Positions 1 to 7,249 are shown, numbered from the stretch's first letter. The stretch: DNA of 13,839 nt from Clostridia bacterium (GCA_900771085.1 CAAGMR010000026.1:1-13839), one strand, 5' to 3'. The notes: generated from the sequence alone by a model not told the origin. Numbers and translations: made by a program.

Positions 1-265
1 CATTGGCTATGAAGTTAACCTTACCGTCTTCTATACGCCACCACCCATACTCATTGGAAGCAATTCCGGTATAATAGGATGCAATCTGATTATTTGATTT
101 ATTGTATGCATACCAGTTGCCGTTTGAAGCCTGCTGTACAGTTAGCTGCGAGCAGCTTACTGTTGCTGCTTGAGTGTTGATAGATACAAATAATAATAGT
201 GCCAAACTAGCAAGTAATGCATTAATTACAATATAGAATTTACTGTTGTATAGTTTATCTTTCAT
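1..265 (-). CDS. Secreted repeat-module surface protein, 5' part only
   Basis: This is the N-terminal 88 codons of a gene that runs off the left edge; the ATG is at 263-265. GAGG lies 5 nt upstream, so the start is well supported. The product opens with a short basic stretch (MKDKLYNSKF) and a hydrophobic helix over about residues 11-29, ending near NTQAA. That looks like a cleavable signal peptide. The exported part contains YTGIASNEYGWWRIEDGKV, which matches the Gly-Trp-rich modules repeated in many Clostridial surface proteins, usually in tandem. The start lies 18 nt after the stop of the 416-aa gene upstream, whose modules are related in pattern (YTGL..TDYGWAYLKNGVID), so the two are probably one operon. 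Family knowledge suggests a cell-surface or binding role. The enzymatic or adhesive part, if any, is outside the window. Confidence 0.75.
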   Translation of the reverse strand, partial: MKDKLYNSKFYIVINALLASLALLLFVSINTQAATVSCSQLTVQQASNGNWYAYNKSNNQIASYYTGIASNEYGWWRIEDGKVNFIAN

Positions 266-283
266 AAAAGCCTCAATCTATTA

Positions 284-1534
284 TTAAAAGCAATTTTTGC
301 AAAGTTTATGTCCTGCAGTAGAATTAACTACTAATTTATTTCTTTCGCTCATTCTTTTAACTGATGGACACCAACTGTGATGAACAATACCTGAATTTGT
401 ATTTAATATGTATGATCCAGAATTTGTGTTTTGATTAGCATTACCCTTTGAGCCAGACGATGACCCTGATCCATAAGATCCACTGCTACCTCCAGAAGAT
501 TTTTTAGCAGTTGTGTAATATCTTGTAGTTGTAGTCGTAGTCTTACTATAATGAGGCTTACTCCAATCAACAAAGCCATTAACTACTGTATAACCACCAT
601 ACTCATTTTCAGCCCAGTCGTTATAATTAACATCTATTACACCATTGTTAAGATAAGCCCATCTTCCATCATCTGTTTTATAAAGACCCGTGTAACCAGC
701 CAATTGCGGATATGCAGGATAGTCATACCATGGCAACTGCTGTCTTGTTGTCGCCACTGTGGTTGTAGTCTTTTTCTTAGTAGTCGTTTGATTCTTAGTA
801 GTTGTCTTTTTGGTGGTTGAAGTTGTTGTTGTACCTAATCTCTTTACTGCTTTAGACCAATCTATGAAGCCGTTTGACACGTAATATATACCCAATGCAT
901 TAGCAGCATAACCATTGTAACTGGTATCAATAACACCATCTTTAAGATATGCCCAGCCATAATCGGTTTCATATAAACCATTATAGTTTTCCATGCCTTC
1001 TCTTCCTGGGTATGCGAACCACGCTGCGTTTGATGGTATAACACCCTTATCCCAATCAATGAAACCATTTGATACAAAATAAGTTCCATCTTCTTTAGAA
1101 GCTAATCCAAAATAGTTGGTATCAATTACGCCATTTTTCAAATATGCCCAGCCATAGTCTGTCTCATAAAGACCGGTATAGTTTGCAAGTTCCTCACTAG
1201 CCGGGAAATCAAACCAGGTACCTGAATTAGTATCACTATCAACAACAGTTAGTTCTTCATCAGGTATTGAGGTTTCATTTCTTTCAACCCTTGTTATTGA
1301 AAAAGTTGATGTATTATCCTCTGTCTTATCATCGTTATTTCCAAAACATGAAGTAATACCAACAGATAAAACAATAACGCCAAGAACTGTAGCGACGTAA
1401 TATTTAATAACCTTTTTACCTAAAGGATGATACTTCCATGCAAGGTATATTCCTATAGGAAAGAACACAACCAACATAAACCACATGAACCAAGTTCTTT
1501 CACGCAGTCTTTTTTTATTATTAGTTTTAAACAT
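284..1534 (-). CDS. Membrane-anchored protein with three repeat modules and a Cys/His C-terminal domain
   Basis: The protein has 416 aa and its function is unknown. I start it at the ATG at 1532-1534, seven codons inside the longest frame, because GGAGG sits 7 nt upstream. Residues 14-33 and 46-62 are hydrophobic. The first contains FPIGIYLAWKY, resembling the short N-terminal membrane segment found on many Firmicutes proteins. Three modules follow at about residues 107-161, 172-226 and 269-324. Each runs W-[FY]-x-[FY]-P ... Y-[TN]-G-L-Y-x-T-D ... GVID ... NGF[IV]DW. Modules 1 and 2 are very similar at DNA level. A Thr/Lys-rich linker (234-264) separates modules 2 and 3, and a Thr then Gly/Ser-rich linker follows module 3. 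The C-terminus (374-416) has YILNTNSG, HHSWC, SVKRMSE and CKNC. This is a Cys/His domain that recurs at the ends of Firmicutes proteins and may bind metal. I infer an envelope role with the modules outside the membrane. Confidence 0.8.
   Translation of the reverse strand: MFKTNNKKRLRERTWFMWFMLVVFFPIGIYLAWKYHPLGKKVIKYYVATVLGVIVLSVGITSCFGNNDDKTEDNTSTFSITRVERNETSIPDEELTVVDSDTNSGTWFDFPASEELANYTGLYETDYGWAYLKNGVIDTNYFGLASKEDGTYFVSNGFIDWDKGVIPSNAAWFAYPGREGMENYNGLYETDYGWAYLKDGVIDTSYNGYAANALGIYYVSNGFIDWSKAVKRLGTTTTSTTKKTTTKNQTTTKKKTTTTVATTRQQLPWYDYPAYPQLAGYTGLYKTDDGRWAYLNNGVIDVNYNDWAENEYGGYTVVNGFVDWSKPHYSKTTTTTTRYYTTAKKSSGGSSGSYGSGSSSGSKGNANQNTNSGSYILNTNSGIVHHSWCPSVKRMSERNKLVVNSTAGHKLCKNCF
563..1216 (-). 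repeat. Three protein-level repeat modules inside the 416-aa gene
   Basis: The modules lie at about 1052-1216, 857-1021 and 563-730. The first two are close copies about 195 bp apart; compare the near-identical stretches beginning around 948 and 1140, both encoding TDYGWAYLK. The third is more diverged (TDDGRWAYLN) and is separated by a segment encoding a Thr/Lys-rich linker. The arrangement suggests a recent tandem duplication of one module plus an older copy. Confidence 0.75.
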
Positions 1535-1570
1535 ATGGATTCCTCCAATACGCAAATTTCTTACATATAA

Positions 1571-1601
1571 ATTATACCAATTTTGTGTTTTGTGTATTCA
1601 A
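1571..1601 (-). promoter_or_regulatory. Extended -10 promoter for the 416-aa protein gene
   Basis: On the minus strand there is a perfect TATAAT (1571-1576) preceded by TGG (1577-1579), an extended -10. A TTGAAT lies 19 nt further upstream (1596-1601), a long spacer for a -35 box, so the extended -10 probably carries the promoter. The start codon at 1534 lies about 30 nt downstream of the expected transcription start. Confidence 0.5.
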
Positions 1602-1645
1602 CAATATTGTGTACTCCTATTTGTGTAATGTTTATACGACAGAAG

Positions 1646-1957
1646 TTAAACATAATTCTCCGAATCAAATGAACTGTCATAAACAGTTTCAGATTGAGTT
1701 GCAGAAATGGTCGGATATGTATTTTGTTGGCTATCCAGAGAATCACCTAAACGGACTAATGTTGCGAAAAAAGCAACTATCAGTACAGCAATTAAAGCAA
1801 CAATAAAAACTTTAGCTGTGGAGGGCCTATCCGGTTTATTACTCTGATTTATAGAAAGTCCCGGTTTTTCCTCAAACACTTCAAATACATAAGTGCCACA
1901 GTTAGGACAAACAATTTGTCCGGGCTCCAGTTCGATTCCACAATTATAACAATTCAT
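1646..1957 (-). CDS. Zinc-ribbon single-pass membrane protein
   Basis: The product has 103 aa. The start is the ATG at 1955-1957, because AGGAG lies 7 nt upstream; the longer frame upstream lacks such a site. The N-terminus is a compact zinc ribbon with two CxxC knuckles (C3/C6 and C17/C20; CYNC and CPNC). One transmembrane helix follows at about residues 48-70, after a Pro/Asn-rich spacer. The C-terminal 30 residues are Ser/Thr/Gln-rich and acidic. This zinc-ribbon plus one-helix plan is common in Firmicutes, and such proteins usually have no assigned function. The expected topology is ribbon inside and tail outside, which is an inference. It lies about 110 bp upstream of the repeat-module gene on the same strand, but that gene has its own promoter. 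I see no clear terminator between them. Confidence 0.8.
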   Translation of the reverse strand: MNCYNCGIELEPGQIVCPNCGTYVFEVFEEKPGLSINQSNKPDRPSTAKVFIVALIAVLIVAFFATLVRLGDSLDSQQNTYPTISATQSETVYDSSFDSENYV

Positions 1958-2183
1958 AAAACTTCTCCTTTCAGAGCACAAACAGTTTATTGGTTGTTAA
2001 TTATTATCTTACCTTGATTTTAATTCTGCTACAGACCAATGTGTTATGCCAGTAGCACAATATTATTAAGCTGTACACATACAGGTACAAATTGTTACAT
2101 TTTTGCGACTATTGTTTAAAGACTAATTAAACAAATTTATCGTACAGTGGAATTAGATAAAATTTTTGCAAAGGAGCCCTTAT
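1958..2183. other. Divergent intergenic region, AT-rich
   Basis: This spacer separates the zinc-ribbon gene (minus) from the lipase gene (plus). It must hold both promoters. For the plus strand the best pair I find is TTGTTA (2092-2097) and TTTAAA (2115-2120) with a 17-nt spacer, each matching consensus at four of six positions. No riboswitch-like fold, small ORF with a ribosome binding site, or strong palindrome is evident. Confidence 0.35.
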
Positions 2184-3395
2184 ATGAAGAAAAACAATGA
2201 ATTCACCAGACTTAACAACTATCCTTTTGTTATGTTCCACGGCTTTGCAGCTTACGGTGAGGATGAATTACTCAACAAAGTAATGCCTTACCTTGGCGCA
2301 ATGAACATTAACATCAAGAAGTACTACGCCAAGTATGATACTGAGATCTACGTTCCATCTCTTTCAGGCGTATCAAGTATGTGGGATCGTTGCTGTGAGA
2401 TGTATGCACACATCGTTGGTGGTACAGTAGACTACGGTAAGGCACACTCTGAGAAGTACGGACACAAACGTTACGGTAGAACCTACAAAGCACTCGTTCC
2501 TGACTGGGGTCAGCTTGATGCCGAAGGCAAGATCAAAAAGATTAACCTCATGGGACACAGCTACGGCGGCCCTACAGTTCGTTACTTCGTACACCTCATG
2601 ACAGTTGGTGATGAAGCAGAACGCGCTTGTACACCTGCAGACGAGCTTTCAGGACTCTTTGAAGGCGGACATGCAAACTGGATTCACTCCTGCACAACAC
2701 TTGCAGGTGCAAACGATGGTATCTCTTTCCTTTATGCCATTGAAAAACCGGCTCCAAAGATTGCCCGTGCAGTACTTGAAGGCATTTCCTTCATGAACAA
2801 CTTCAAAGTTGTGAACAAGGTTTATGACTCCATGCTCGACGAATGGGGCATCACAATGAACACTCAGACCGGTGAGAAGCGTGCAGCTAATTACAAGCAG
2901 CGCATTGAAGACTATCTCCTCTCTGATGGCGACTGCGTACTCGATGACCTCACCATTCACAAGTTCCGCAAGAAGAGTGCTGACTGGGAATGTCAGGACA
3001 ACATCTACTACTTCGCATACTATGCTACCAAGTCTTACCTTGGTGACGATGGATTCCATCATCCAAAGAAAGGCATGATTCCTGTAATGATTCCATTCTC
3101 TTACATTGTTGGACGTTTCAAGGGCTGTGAAGAAGATGAGAATCACGCTTACATCGGTCCTGAATGGATGGAAAACGACGGTCTCGTAAACGTAATGTCC
3201 GGACGTGCTCCACGCACAAAGAACTGGACACCATACGTTAACGATAACGATCTTAAACCGGGTGTATGGTACGATATGCCAATCGAAGACAAAGACCACA
3301 TGTCTTACATGGGTACACTCCAGTCTCCTGCTGACTACGCAGTATTCTGGCATGACATCTTAAAGCGTATCGACAATCTTCCAAGCATCGACTAA
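2184..3395 (+). CDS. Family I.5-type lipase (triacylglycerol lipase-like alpha/beta hydrolase)
   Basis: The product has 403 aa. AAGGAG lies 7 nt before the ATG at 2184, which fixes the start; an in-frame TTG at 2166 lies upstream of that site. The protein resembles staphylococcal and Geobacillus I.5 lipases. It has an N-terminal oxyanion segment FVMFHGF (15-21), the nucleophile elbow GHSYGG with Ser126, a likely catalytic Asp332 in NDGLV, and a likely catalytic His372 in KDHMSY. The block WDRCCE...GGTVDYGKAHSEKYGHKRYGRTY (67-101) is the hallmark of this family. It keeps the zinc-ligand positions known from Geobacillus lipases (Asp68, His88, His94); the fourth Asp is probably in the DDLT segment near 254-255. 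There is no signal peptide or membrane segment, although characterised members are secreted, so the enzyme is predicted cytoplasmic. The substrate is probably an ester or acylglycerol. Codons are strongly biased to C-ending forms and CGT, unlike the 416-aa gene, hinting at high expression. Confidence 0.85.
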   Translation: MKKNNEFTRLNNYPFVMFHGFAAYGEDELLNKVMPYLGAMNINIKKYYAKYDTEIYVPSLSGVSSMWDRCCEMYAHIVGGTVDYGKAHSEKYGHKRYGRTYKALVPDWGQLDAEGKIKKINLMGHSYGGPTVRYFVHLMTVGDEAERACTPADELSGLFEGGHANWIHSCTTLAGANDGISFLYAIEKPAPKIARAVLEGISFMNNFKVVNKVYDSMLDEWGITMNTQTGEKRAANYKQRIEDYLLSDGDCVLDDLTIHKFRKKSADWECQDNIYYFAYYATKSYLGDDGFHHPKKGMIPVMIPFSYIVGRFKGCEEDENHAYIGPEWMENDGLVNVMSGRAPRTKNWTPYVNDNDLKPGVWYDMPIEDKDHMSYMGTLQSPADYAVFWHDILKRIDNLPSID

Positions 3396-3397
3396 AA

Positions 3398-3431
3398 ACA
3401 AAAGCCCCGAGCTTAAGCTCGGGGCTTTTGT
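3398..3431. terminator. Bidirectional terminator shared by lipase and pyk
   Basis: This is a perfect 34-base palindrome. Its left half is ACAAAAGCCCCGAGCTT and its right half is the exact reverse complement. A GC core is flanked by A-rich and T-rich ends, so it can terminate transcription on both strands. It fills the whole 35-bp gap between the convergent stops, and its last base is part of the pyk stop codon. Confidence 0.9.
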
Positions 3432-4843
3432 CATACCGTTTCGATTCTGATTGTATTTGTGTTTCCGGACTGTCCGCTGACAGGGCCGCCTGTAAGGATT
3501 ACCTTGTCCCCTTTTTGGAGTCCAAAAACATTCTTTGCATGCTTCATTGCGTGGTACAGCATTACGTCTACAGAGTTAAACTCTTCGCTGAGGACAGGTG
3601 TAACACCCCAGCTTAAGTTAAGCTTTCTCCACGCTTTAACGGAAGTCGTCATTCCTATTATATCAACAGGGCATCTGAAACGTGAGACCATTCTAACGGT
3701 CATACCGGAAAGAGAACTTACAACCATTCCTTTGGCATGTGTATCAATCGCCATGGAGCACGTTGAGTGCGAAATGGCATCGATGTCACTTCCTATAACA
3801 TATTCGGTTGTCCTGAAACGTCTGTCGTAGTCTATGGTCTCTTCTGTGTATTCAGCTATTTCTGCCATGCTTTTGACCGATTCAACAGGATACTTGCCTG
3901 CTGCAGATTCGCCTGAAAGCATAAGTGCAGATGTACCATCGAAAACGGCATTGGCAACGTCAGAAATCTCTGCTCTTGTAGGGCGAGGATTATGTATCAT
4001 ACTTTCAAGCATTTCTGTTGCTGTAATAACTCTTTTGCCGAGAAGTCTGCATTTCTTAATAAGGTACTTCTGAATTGCCGGGACTTCAACGAAAGGTATC
4101 TCTACACCCAGATCGCCTCTGGCTACCATTATGCCATCAGCGATTTCACATATTTCATCAATATGATCAACGCCTGAACGATTTTCTATCTTTGCAATAA
4201 TGTCAATATCACTGCCGCCATTATCATTAAGGAATTCCCTCATTGCAAGTATATCTTCTTTTGTTGAAACGAAAGATGCAGCAACAAAATCAATGTCATT
4301 CTGAATACCGAAAAGCAAGTCTGATTTGTCCTGTTCGCTCAAGAATTCATGGTTCATAACATGATTAGGGAAATTCATACTCTTTCTGTCAGAGAGTTCG
4401 CCACCTGCAATAGTTTTGCATATTGCGTCATTGCCATTGAGTTCAATAACCTCAAAAATAAGCAAGCCGTTATTAACGAGAATTGGGTCACCCGGCTTAA
4501 GCTCTTTCGCAAGGTCTTTATATGTTACCGAAACTTTTGTTTCGTCGCCTTCAACTTCATCTGATGTAAATGTAAATGTATCGCCTTCAGCAATATGGAC
4601 CTTATGGTCTTTGAAAGTCTTAATACGGTATTCCGGGCCCTTAGTGTCGAGCATTATAGGTAAAGGATAATCAAGTTCATCCCTTATCTTTTTAATAAGA
4701 TTAATCTTTATCTGATGTTCTTCATGAGTTCCATGAGAAAAATTCAGGCGGGCAACATTCATGCCTGCTTCACACATTTTTCTGAGGGTTTCCTCATTAT
4801 CACTAGATGGGCCAATTGTGCAAATTATTTTAGTTTTTCTCAT
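3431..4843 (-). CDS. pyk: Pyruvate kinase
   Basis: This is the last ATP-forming step of glycolysis: phosphoenolpyruvate + ADP to pyruvate + ATP, in the cytoplasm. The product has 470 aa and starts at an ATG with GGGAGG 7 nt upstream. It opens with RKTKIICTIGPSS. The active-site residues are visible: Arg32, Asn34, Ser36 and His37 in ARLNFSHG; Asp66/Thr67/Lys68 in LDTKGPE; Lys218 and Glu220 in IIAKIENRSG; Asp244 in MVARGDLG; Thr276 in ITATEML. The B domain (about 75-170) and the C-terminal allosteric domain are present. The extra C-terminal PEP-utiliser domain of Bacillus enzymes is absent, so this is the short form. There are local departures from the usual consensus: NNGLL (124-128) where many enzymes have DDGL, and TEML for TQML. 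These are more likely lineage variants than damage. It is a single-gene unit with its own promoter. Confidence 0.96.
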   Translation of the reverse strand: MRKTKIICTIGPSSDNEETLRKMCEAGMNVARLNFSHGTHEEHQIKINLIKKIRDELDYPLPIMLDTKGPEYRIKTFKDHKVHIAEGDTFTFTSDEVEGDETKVSVTYKDLAKELKPGDPILVNNGLLIFEVIELNGNDAICKTIAGGELSDRKSMNFPNHVMNHEFLSEQDKSDLLFGIQNDIDFVAASFVSTKEDILAMREFLNDNGGSDIDIIAKIENRSGVDHIDEICEIADGIMVARGDLGVEIPFVEVPAIQKYLIKKCRLLGKRVITATEMLESMIHNPRPTRAEISDVANAVFDGTSALMLSGESAAGKYPVESVKSMAEIAEYTEETIDYDRRFRTTEYVIGSDIDAISHSTCSMAIDTHAKGMVVSSLSGMTVRMVSRFRCPVDIIGMTTSVKAWRKLNLSWGVTPVLSEEFNSVDVMLYHAMKHAKNVFGLQKGDKVILTGGPVSGQSGNTNTIRIETV

Positions 4844-4876
4844 TTCAATACCTCCCTGTGTTTATCAAGGAAGCTA

Positions 4877-4885
4877 ATTATAACA
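4877..4885 (-). promoter_or_regulatory. Extended -10 promoter of pyk
   Basis: On the minus strand there is TGTTATAAT, a perfect TATAAT with the TGn extension. Only weak -35 matches (GTTAAT or TTAATT) lie at suitable spacing. It is about 35 nt from the pyk start codon and in the right orientation. Confidence 0.55.
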
Positions 4886-4959
4886 CTTTATCATGCTGAA
4901 TTAACTGTTTTTTGTTAATAAAATATCAAAAATTTTAACATTCCTTTATTAATGACAAA

Positions 4960-4985
4960 AAGAGGTCTCCCATCGGAGACCTCTT
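4960..4985 (-). terminator. Intrinsic terminator after the macro-tail-like gene
   Basis: The stem AAGAGGTCTCC / GGAGACCTCTT has a 4-nt loop (4971-4974). On the minus strand it is followed by TTTTTG. It begins one base after the stop codon of the 172-aa gene and separates this operon from pyk. Confidence 0.85.
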
Positions 4986-4986
4986 A

Positions 4987-5505
4987 TCAGTTTATAAAGC
5001 ATGGCAAGCCATTGTTTTCAAGTTGGATGTCCAGCTCATAAATGTCATAGTTCTGTCTTTCCAGGAAGAACTGGAAAACAAGGTCCAGCTTGTTGCATGG
5101 AGAAAAAGCATAGCCTGCAAGTGCGAGTAACTCTTTCGCTTCATCAACCGTCAGCTTTGCACCGATGCAAAGTCTGAGAGCAGTGAGCTTGTTTGGCTGA
5201 TAGTCCTTATTGTTCTTAAGCTTTGAGAAAACCTTCTTGTCAAGGGCAGCATCTTTGTACACATCGGAATTGTTTAGCTTCTTCTGTTCTATCAGGGAAA
5301 GAAGTCTCTGGGAAAATGTATCTTCCTCAACGGACAGTCTCTCGTCAAGTTCGGATTCCATTTCCTCTATGCCGCCTGCTATGCCATCAAAAGAATTGCA
5401 TTCCATGAGAACTGCCTTGGTGCGGAAAAGCATTTCCTCCTCGACATAGTTTGCTTCAATATACGCTTTAAGGTCTTTTTCCAGCTGTTTTCTATTGATA
5501 TCCAA
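4987..5505 (-). CDS. Protein resembling the C-terminal tail of Clostridial macro-domain proteins
   Basis: The product has 172 aa and contains no macro domain. Residues 5-24 (RKQLEKDLKAYIEANYVEEE) resemble the segment that directly follows the macro domain in many Firmicutes macro-domain proteins. Residues 55-168 resemble their conserved C-terminal block: FSQRLLSLIEQKKL, DVYKDAALDKKVFSKLK, YQPNKLTALRL, LTVDEAKELLALAGYAFSP and YDIYEL. From memory the cognates read like YKKANIDRKLFSKI and DETKDLL..AGFALS. The central part has the look of an Xre-like helix-turn-helix, which suggests DNA or protein binding; that is inference. The start is a TTG at 5503-5505, one base past the stop of the ADP-ribosylglycohydrolase gene. 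Only a weak AAAGGG lies 11 nt upstream, so translation is probably coupled. No in-frame ATG precedes residue 25. A terminator follows at once. I do not know its function. Confidence 0.75.
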   Translation of the reverse strand: MDINRKQLEKDLKAYIEANYVEEEMLFRTKAVLMECNSFDGIAGGIEEMESELDERLSVEEDTFSQRLLSLIEQKKLNNSDVYKDAALDKKVFSKLKNNKDYQPNKLTALRLCIGAKLTVDEAKELLALAGYAFSPCNKLDLVFQFFLERQNYDIYELDIQLENNGLPCFIN

Positions 5506-5506
5506 T

Positions 5507-6316
5507 CTATCTCTGACCCTTTCGATCTATCATTTTATTAAAGCTTATGAGGACCTGTGCCAGGTCTTCAGGCAGGCGCTCTGTGACTTCAGTCACAAGC
5601 GCAGACGGGACGCCGTATAAGGCCTCCGCCACTGCTCCGGCCATGTCGGCGATGGTGTCGCTGTCACCGCCGAGCGAGACAGCGAGGCGGACTACATCCT
5701 CAAAGTCAGTGCCTTCAAAGAATGCTGCAAACGCTACAGGCACAGAACCCTGACAGCTTGCATCGAACTTATTGCCCGGTCTTATCTCGTCGCATGTACG
5801 ACTCAAATCATAATTAAACTGAGTCTCAACATACTGTCTTATCTCGTCCTTGCTCTTTCCATTGCGGGCAAGCCATATCGCAGACGCTATCGCTTCTGCG
5901 CCCTTGATGCCCTCCGGATGGTTGTGAGTGACTTCGGCAGTCAGCTTCGCGACATGCCGTGTCATCTCAACCGTATCATATAGCCAGCCAACACCTGATA
6001 CTCTCATGGCTGAACCATTTCCAAAGCTTTTATAAGGGCGAGGATCAAAGTCAAAGAGCCAGTGAATGAAACGTTCCCCGTATCCTCTGTCCGGGTATTT
6101 TCTGCCCCAGCGCTGCATACATTCTGAAACGTTGGTGCGAATAACAGCGTCATCCGCATCAGGGTCAAGCATCAGCGCTTCACACACTGCAAGCGTCATA
6201 ACAGTGTCATCAGTAAAGTCGGATTCCTCGCTAAAAAGTGGAAAGTCTTTTTCCTTGAAACCGTCTTCAAACTCATATGGGCTTCCAACAATATCACCGA
6301 TTATTGCTCCATACAT
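5507..6316 (-). CDS. ADP-ribosylglycohydrolase family protein (DraG type)
   Basis: The product has 269 aa. It is predicted to cleave ADP-ribose from a modified protein, nucleic acid or small molecule using two divalent metal ions, in the cytoplasm. I start it at the ATG at 6314-6316 (MYGAIIGD), 9 nt after AGGAGG; the earlier GTG and ATG in frame are too close to that site. Family motifs are present: GAIIGDIVGSPYE (3-15), the metal-binding TDDT (35-38), FGNGSAMR (98-105), HNHPEGIKGAEA (131-142), CQGSVPVA (188-195) and the second metal site GGDSDTIA (216-223). Length and order fit a complete, active enzyme. The target cannot be told from sequence. It forms a tight operon with the macro-tail-like gene one base downstream, which suggests joint work in ADP-ribose or NAD-linked signalling. 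No ADP-ribosyltransferase is in the window. Confidence 0.92.
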   Translation of the reverse strand: MYGAIIGDIVGSPYEFEDGFKEKDFPLFSEESDFTDDTVMTLAVCEALMLDPDADDAVIRTNVSECMQRWGRKYPDRGYGERFIHWLFDFDPRPYKSFGNGSAMRVSGVGWLYDTVEMTRHVAKLTAEVTHNHPEGIKGAEAIASAIWLARNGKSKDEIRQYVETQFNYDLSRTCDEIRPGNKFDASCQGSVPVAFAAFFEGTDFEDVVRLAVSLGGDSDTIADMAGAVAEALYGVPSALVTEVTERLPEDLAQVLISFNKMIDRKGQR

Positions 6317-6340
6317 GGTCATCACCCTCCTTTTGTTCTG

Positions 6341-6349
6341 ATTATATCA
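6341..6349 (-). promoter_or_regulatory. Extended -10 promoter of the ADP-ribosylglycohydrolase operon
   Basis: On the minus strand there is TGATATAAT, a perfect -10 with TGn extension, about 25 nt before the start codon. No good -35 is seen, as expected for an extended -10 promoter. Confidence 0.55.
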
Positions 6350-6372
6350 CAAAAGCTTAAAAATAGATTAGA

Positions 6373-6397
6373 CCCCGAAGGACAGAATCCTTCGGGG
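6373..6397 (-). terminator. Terminator after the seven-helix membrane protein gene
   Basis: There is a ten-bp GC-rich stem, CCCCGAAGGA / TCCTTCGGGG, with a 5-nt loop, followed on the minus strand by an AT-rich stretch with TTTTT a few bases on. It lies about 28 nt after the stop of the membrane protein gene and upstream of the next promoter. The T-run is not immediate, so efficiency is uncertain. Confidence 0.7.
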
Positions 6398-6425
6398 CCT
6401 ATAATGGTGTTTATTAGAAACCTTT

Positions 6426-7229
6426 TTATTTCAGAGCAGGTCTCTTTCCGCATTTCATTACATCTTCCTTTGCAGGGAGCTTTGTATAAAGATATACGCC
6501 ATAAACAGCTACAAGGAAGCAGATAAAGCCACAGATGTAATACCAAGGGTTTTCCTGGATTGAGAAGAAATCTGGAGCAATTACAAGCCACATGTTAGCC
6601 CATGGGTTGAATGATACCAAAGCTACGCAAACAAATGTGATGTTGAGGATGAGAGCGTTACCTGACTTGTAACCTCTCTTGTACATTGTGATTACAGGAA
6701 CTGTGCAGATAAGTACCTGTGTGAAGATCCAGAACTTCCACATTGTGCTGTCGTGAAGTTCGAATCTTAAGAAGTTAAGACCTGTGTACCAGAGAATGAA
6801 CTGGAGAACAATGTCCTTTACACGTTCTTTCATTGGTGTACCCGGCTTCCAGTTAATGTCAGCCTCAAATGTGCAGGCACGCTGCAGGCAGAAGATTTCC
6901 ATTGCTACCCATACTGCTTCGCCGATTGCGAGGAGTAAGAAGAGAAGGAAATGGTTAGTAACCTTCCAGGCATCAATGAATACGAAAATACCCATGAAGT
7001 CTGCAGCACAGTAGAATGTGTGAAGAGCAAGTGGATAAGGTCCAATGTGTTCTGTTTCCATGATGATGATTGGGAAGATGTATACAAGAAGTCCGAAGAT
7101 AACTGCGAGACCAATTGTAAGCCAGCTTGCTACCCAGCCGTCAGCGCCGATATGAAGAGCATCGACGAAATCCTGAGGTGAAACGTCACCTGATGGATAA
7201 CCGGAAACGAGTTTTTCATAAATTTCCAT
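6426..7229 (-). CDS. Seven-helix integral membrane protein, function unknown
   Basis: The product has 267 aa. The ATG at 7229 follows AGGAG by 9 nt. I see seven hydrophobic segments at about residues 32-56, 66-88, 92-114, 136-157, 162-182, 190-217 and 227-250, with a basic C-terminus. Polar and acidic residues sit in or beside the helices: an HTFYCAADF stretch in helix 2, GEAVW and ME in helix 3, and NPWANMW at the end of helix 6. Such buried residues are more typical of an enzyme or ligand-binding membrane protein than of a plain anchor. The pattern loosely recalls small seven-helix membrane cyclases of the fungal PaxB type, but I would not assign that. Codons are biased toward the preferred set, as in the lipase gene. 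It is transcribed divergently from a TetR regulator, which probably controls it, so a small-molecule inducer is likely. Confidence 0.75.
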   Translation of the reverse strand: MEIYEKLVSGYPSGDVSPQDFVDALHIGADGWVASWLTIGLAVIFGLLVYIFPIIIMETEHIGPYPLALHTFYCAADFMGIFVFIDAWKVTNHFLLFLLLAIGEAVWVAMEIFCLQRACTFEADINWKPGTPMKERVKDIVLQFILWYTGLNFLRFELHDSTMWKFWIFTQVLICTVPVITMYKRGYKSGNALILNITFVCVALVSFNPWANMWLVIAPDFFSIQENPWYYICGFICFLVAVYGVYLYTKLPAKEDVMKCGKRPALK

Positions 7230-7249
7230 AACGGTTTTCTCCTTTCTGA

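Noticed and set aside
770..840. Thr/Lys codon-rich segment as a possible microsatellite or CRISPR-like array
   Set aside because: It encodes an in-frame Thr-rich linker between protein modules; there are no regular repeats with spacers.
1585..1806. Plus-strand frame over the zinc-ribbon gene end and promoter region
   Set aside because: It has no ribosome binding site and is antisense to the zinc-ribbon protein; low-complexity AT-rich DNA explains it.
2649..3353. Long 234-codon open frame antisense to the lipase gene
   Set aside because: It lies fully opposite a clearly conserved enzyme, has no ribosome binding site, and its Val/Cys-rich product reflects the codon bias of the lipase gene.
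6322..6591. 89-codon minus-strand frame spanning the terminator between the membrane protein gene and the ADP-ribosylglycohydrolase gene
   Set aside because: It runs through an intrinsic terminator and the next gene's promoter, and overlaps a real gene in another frame.
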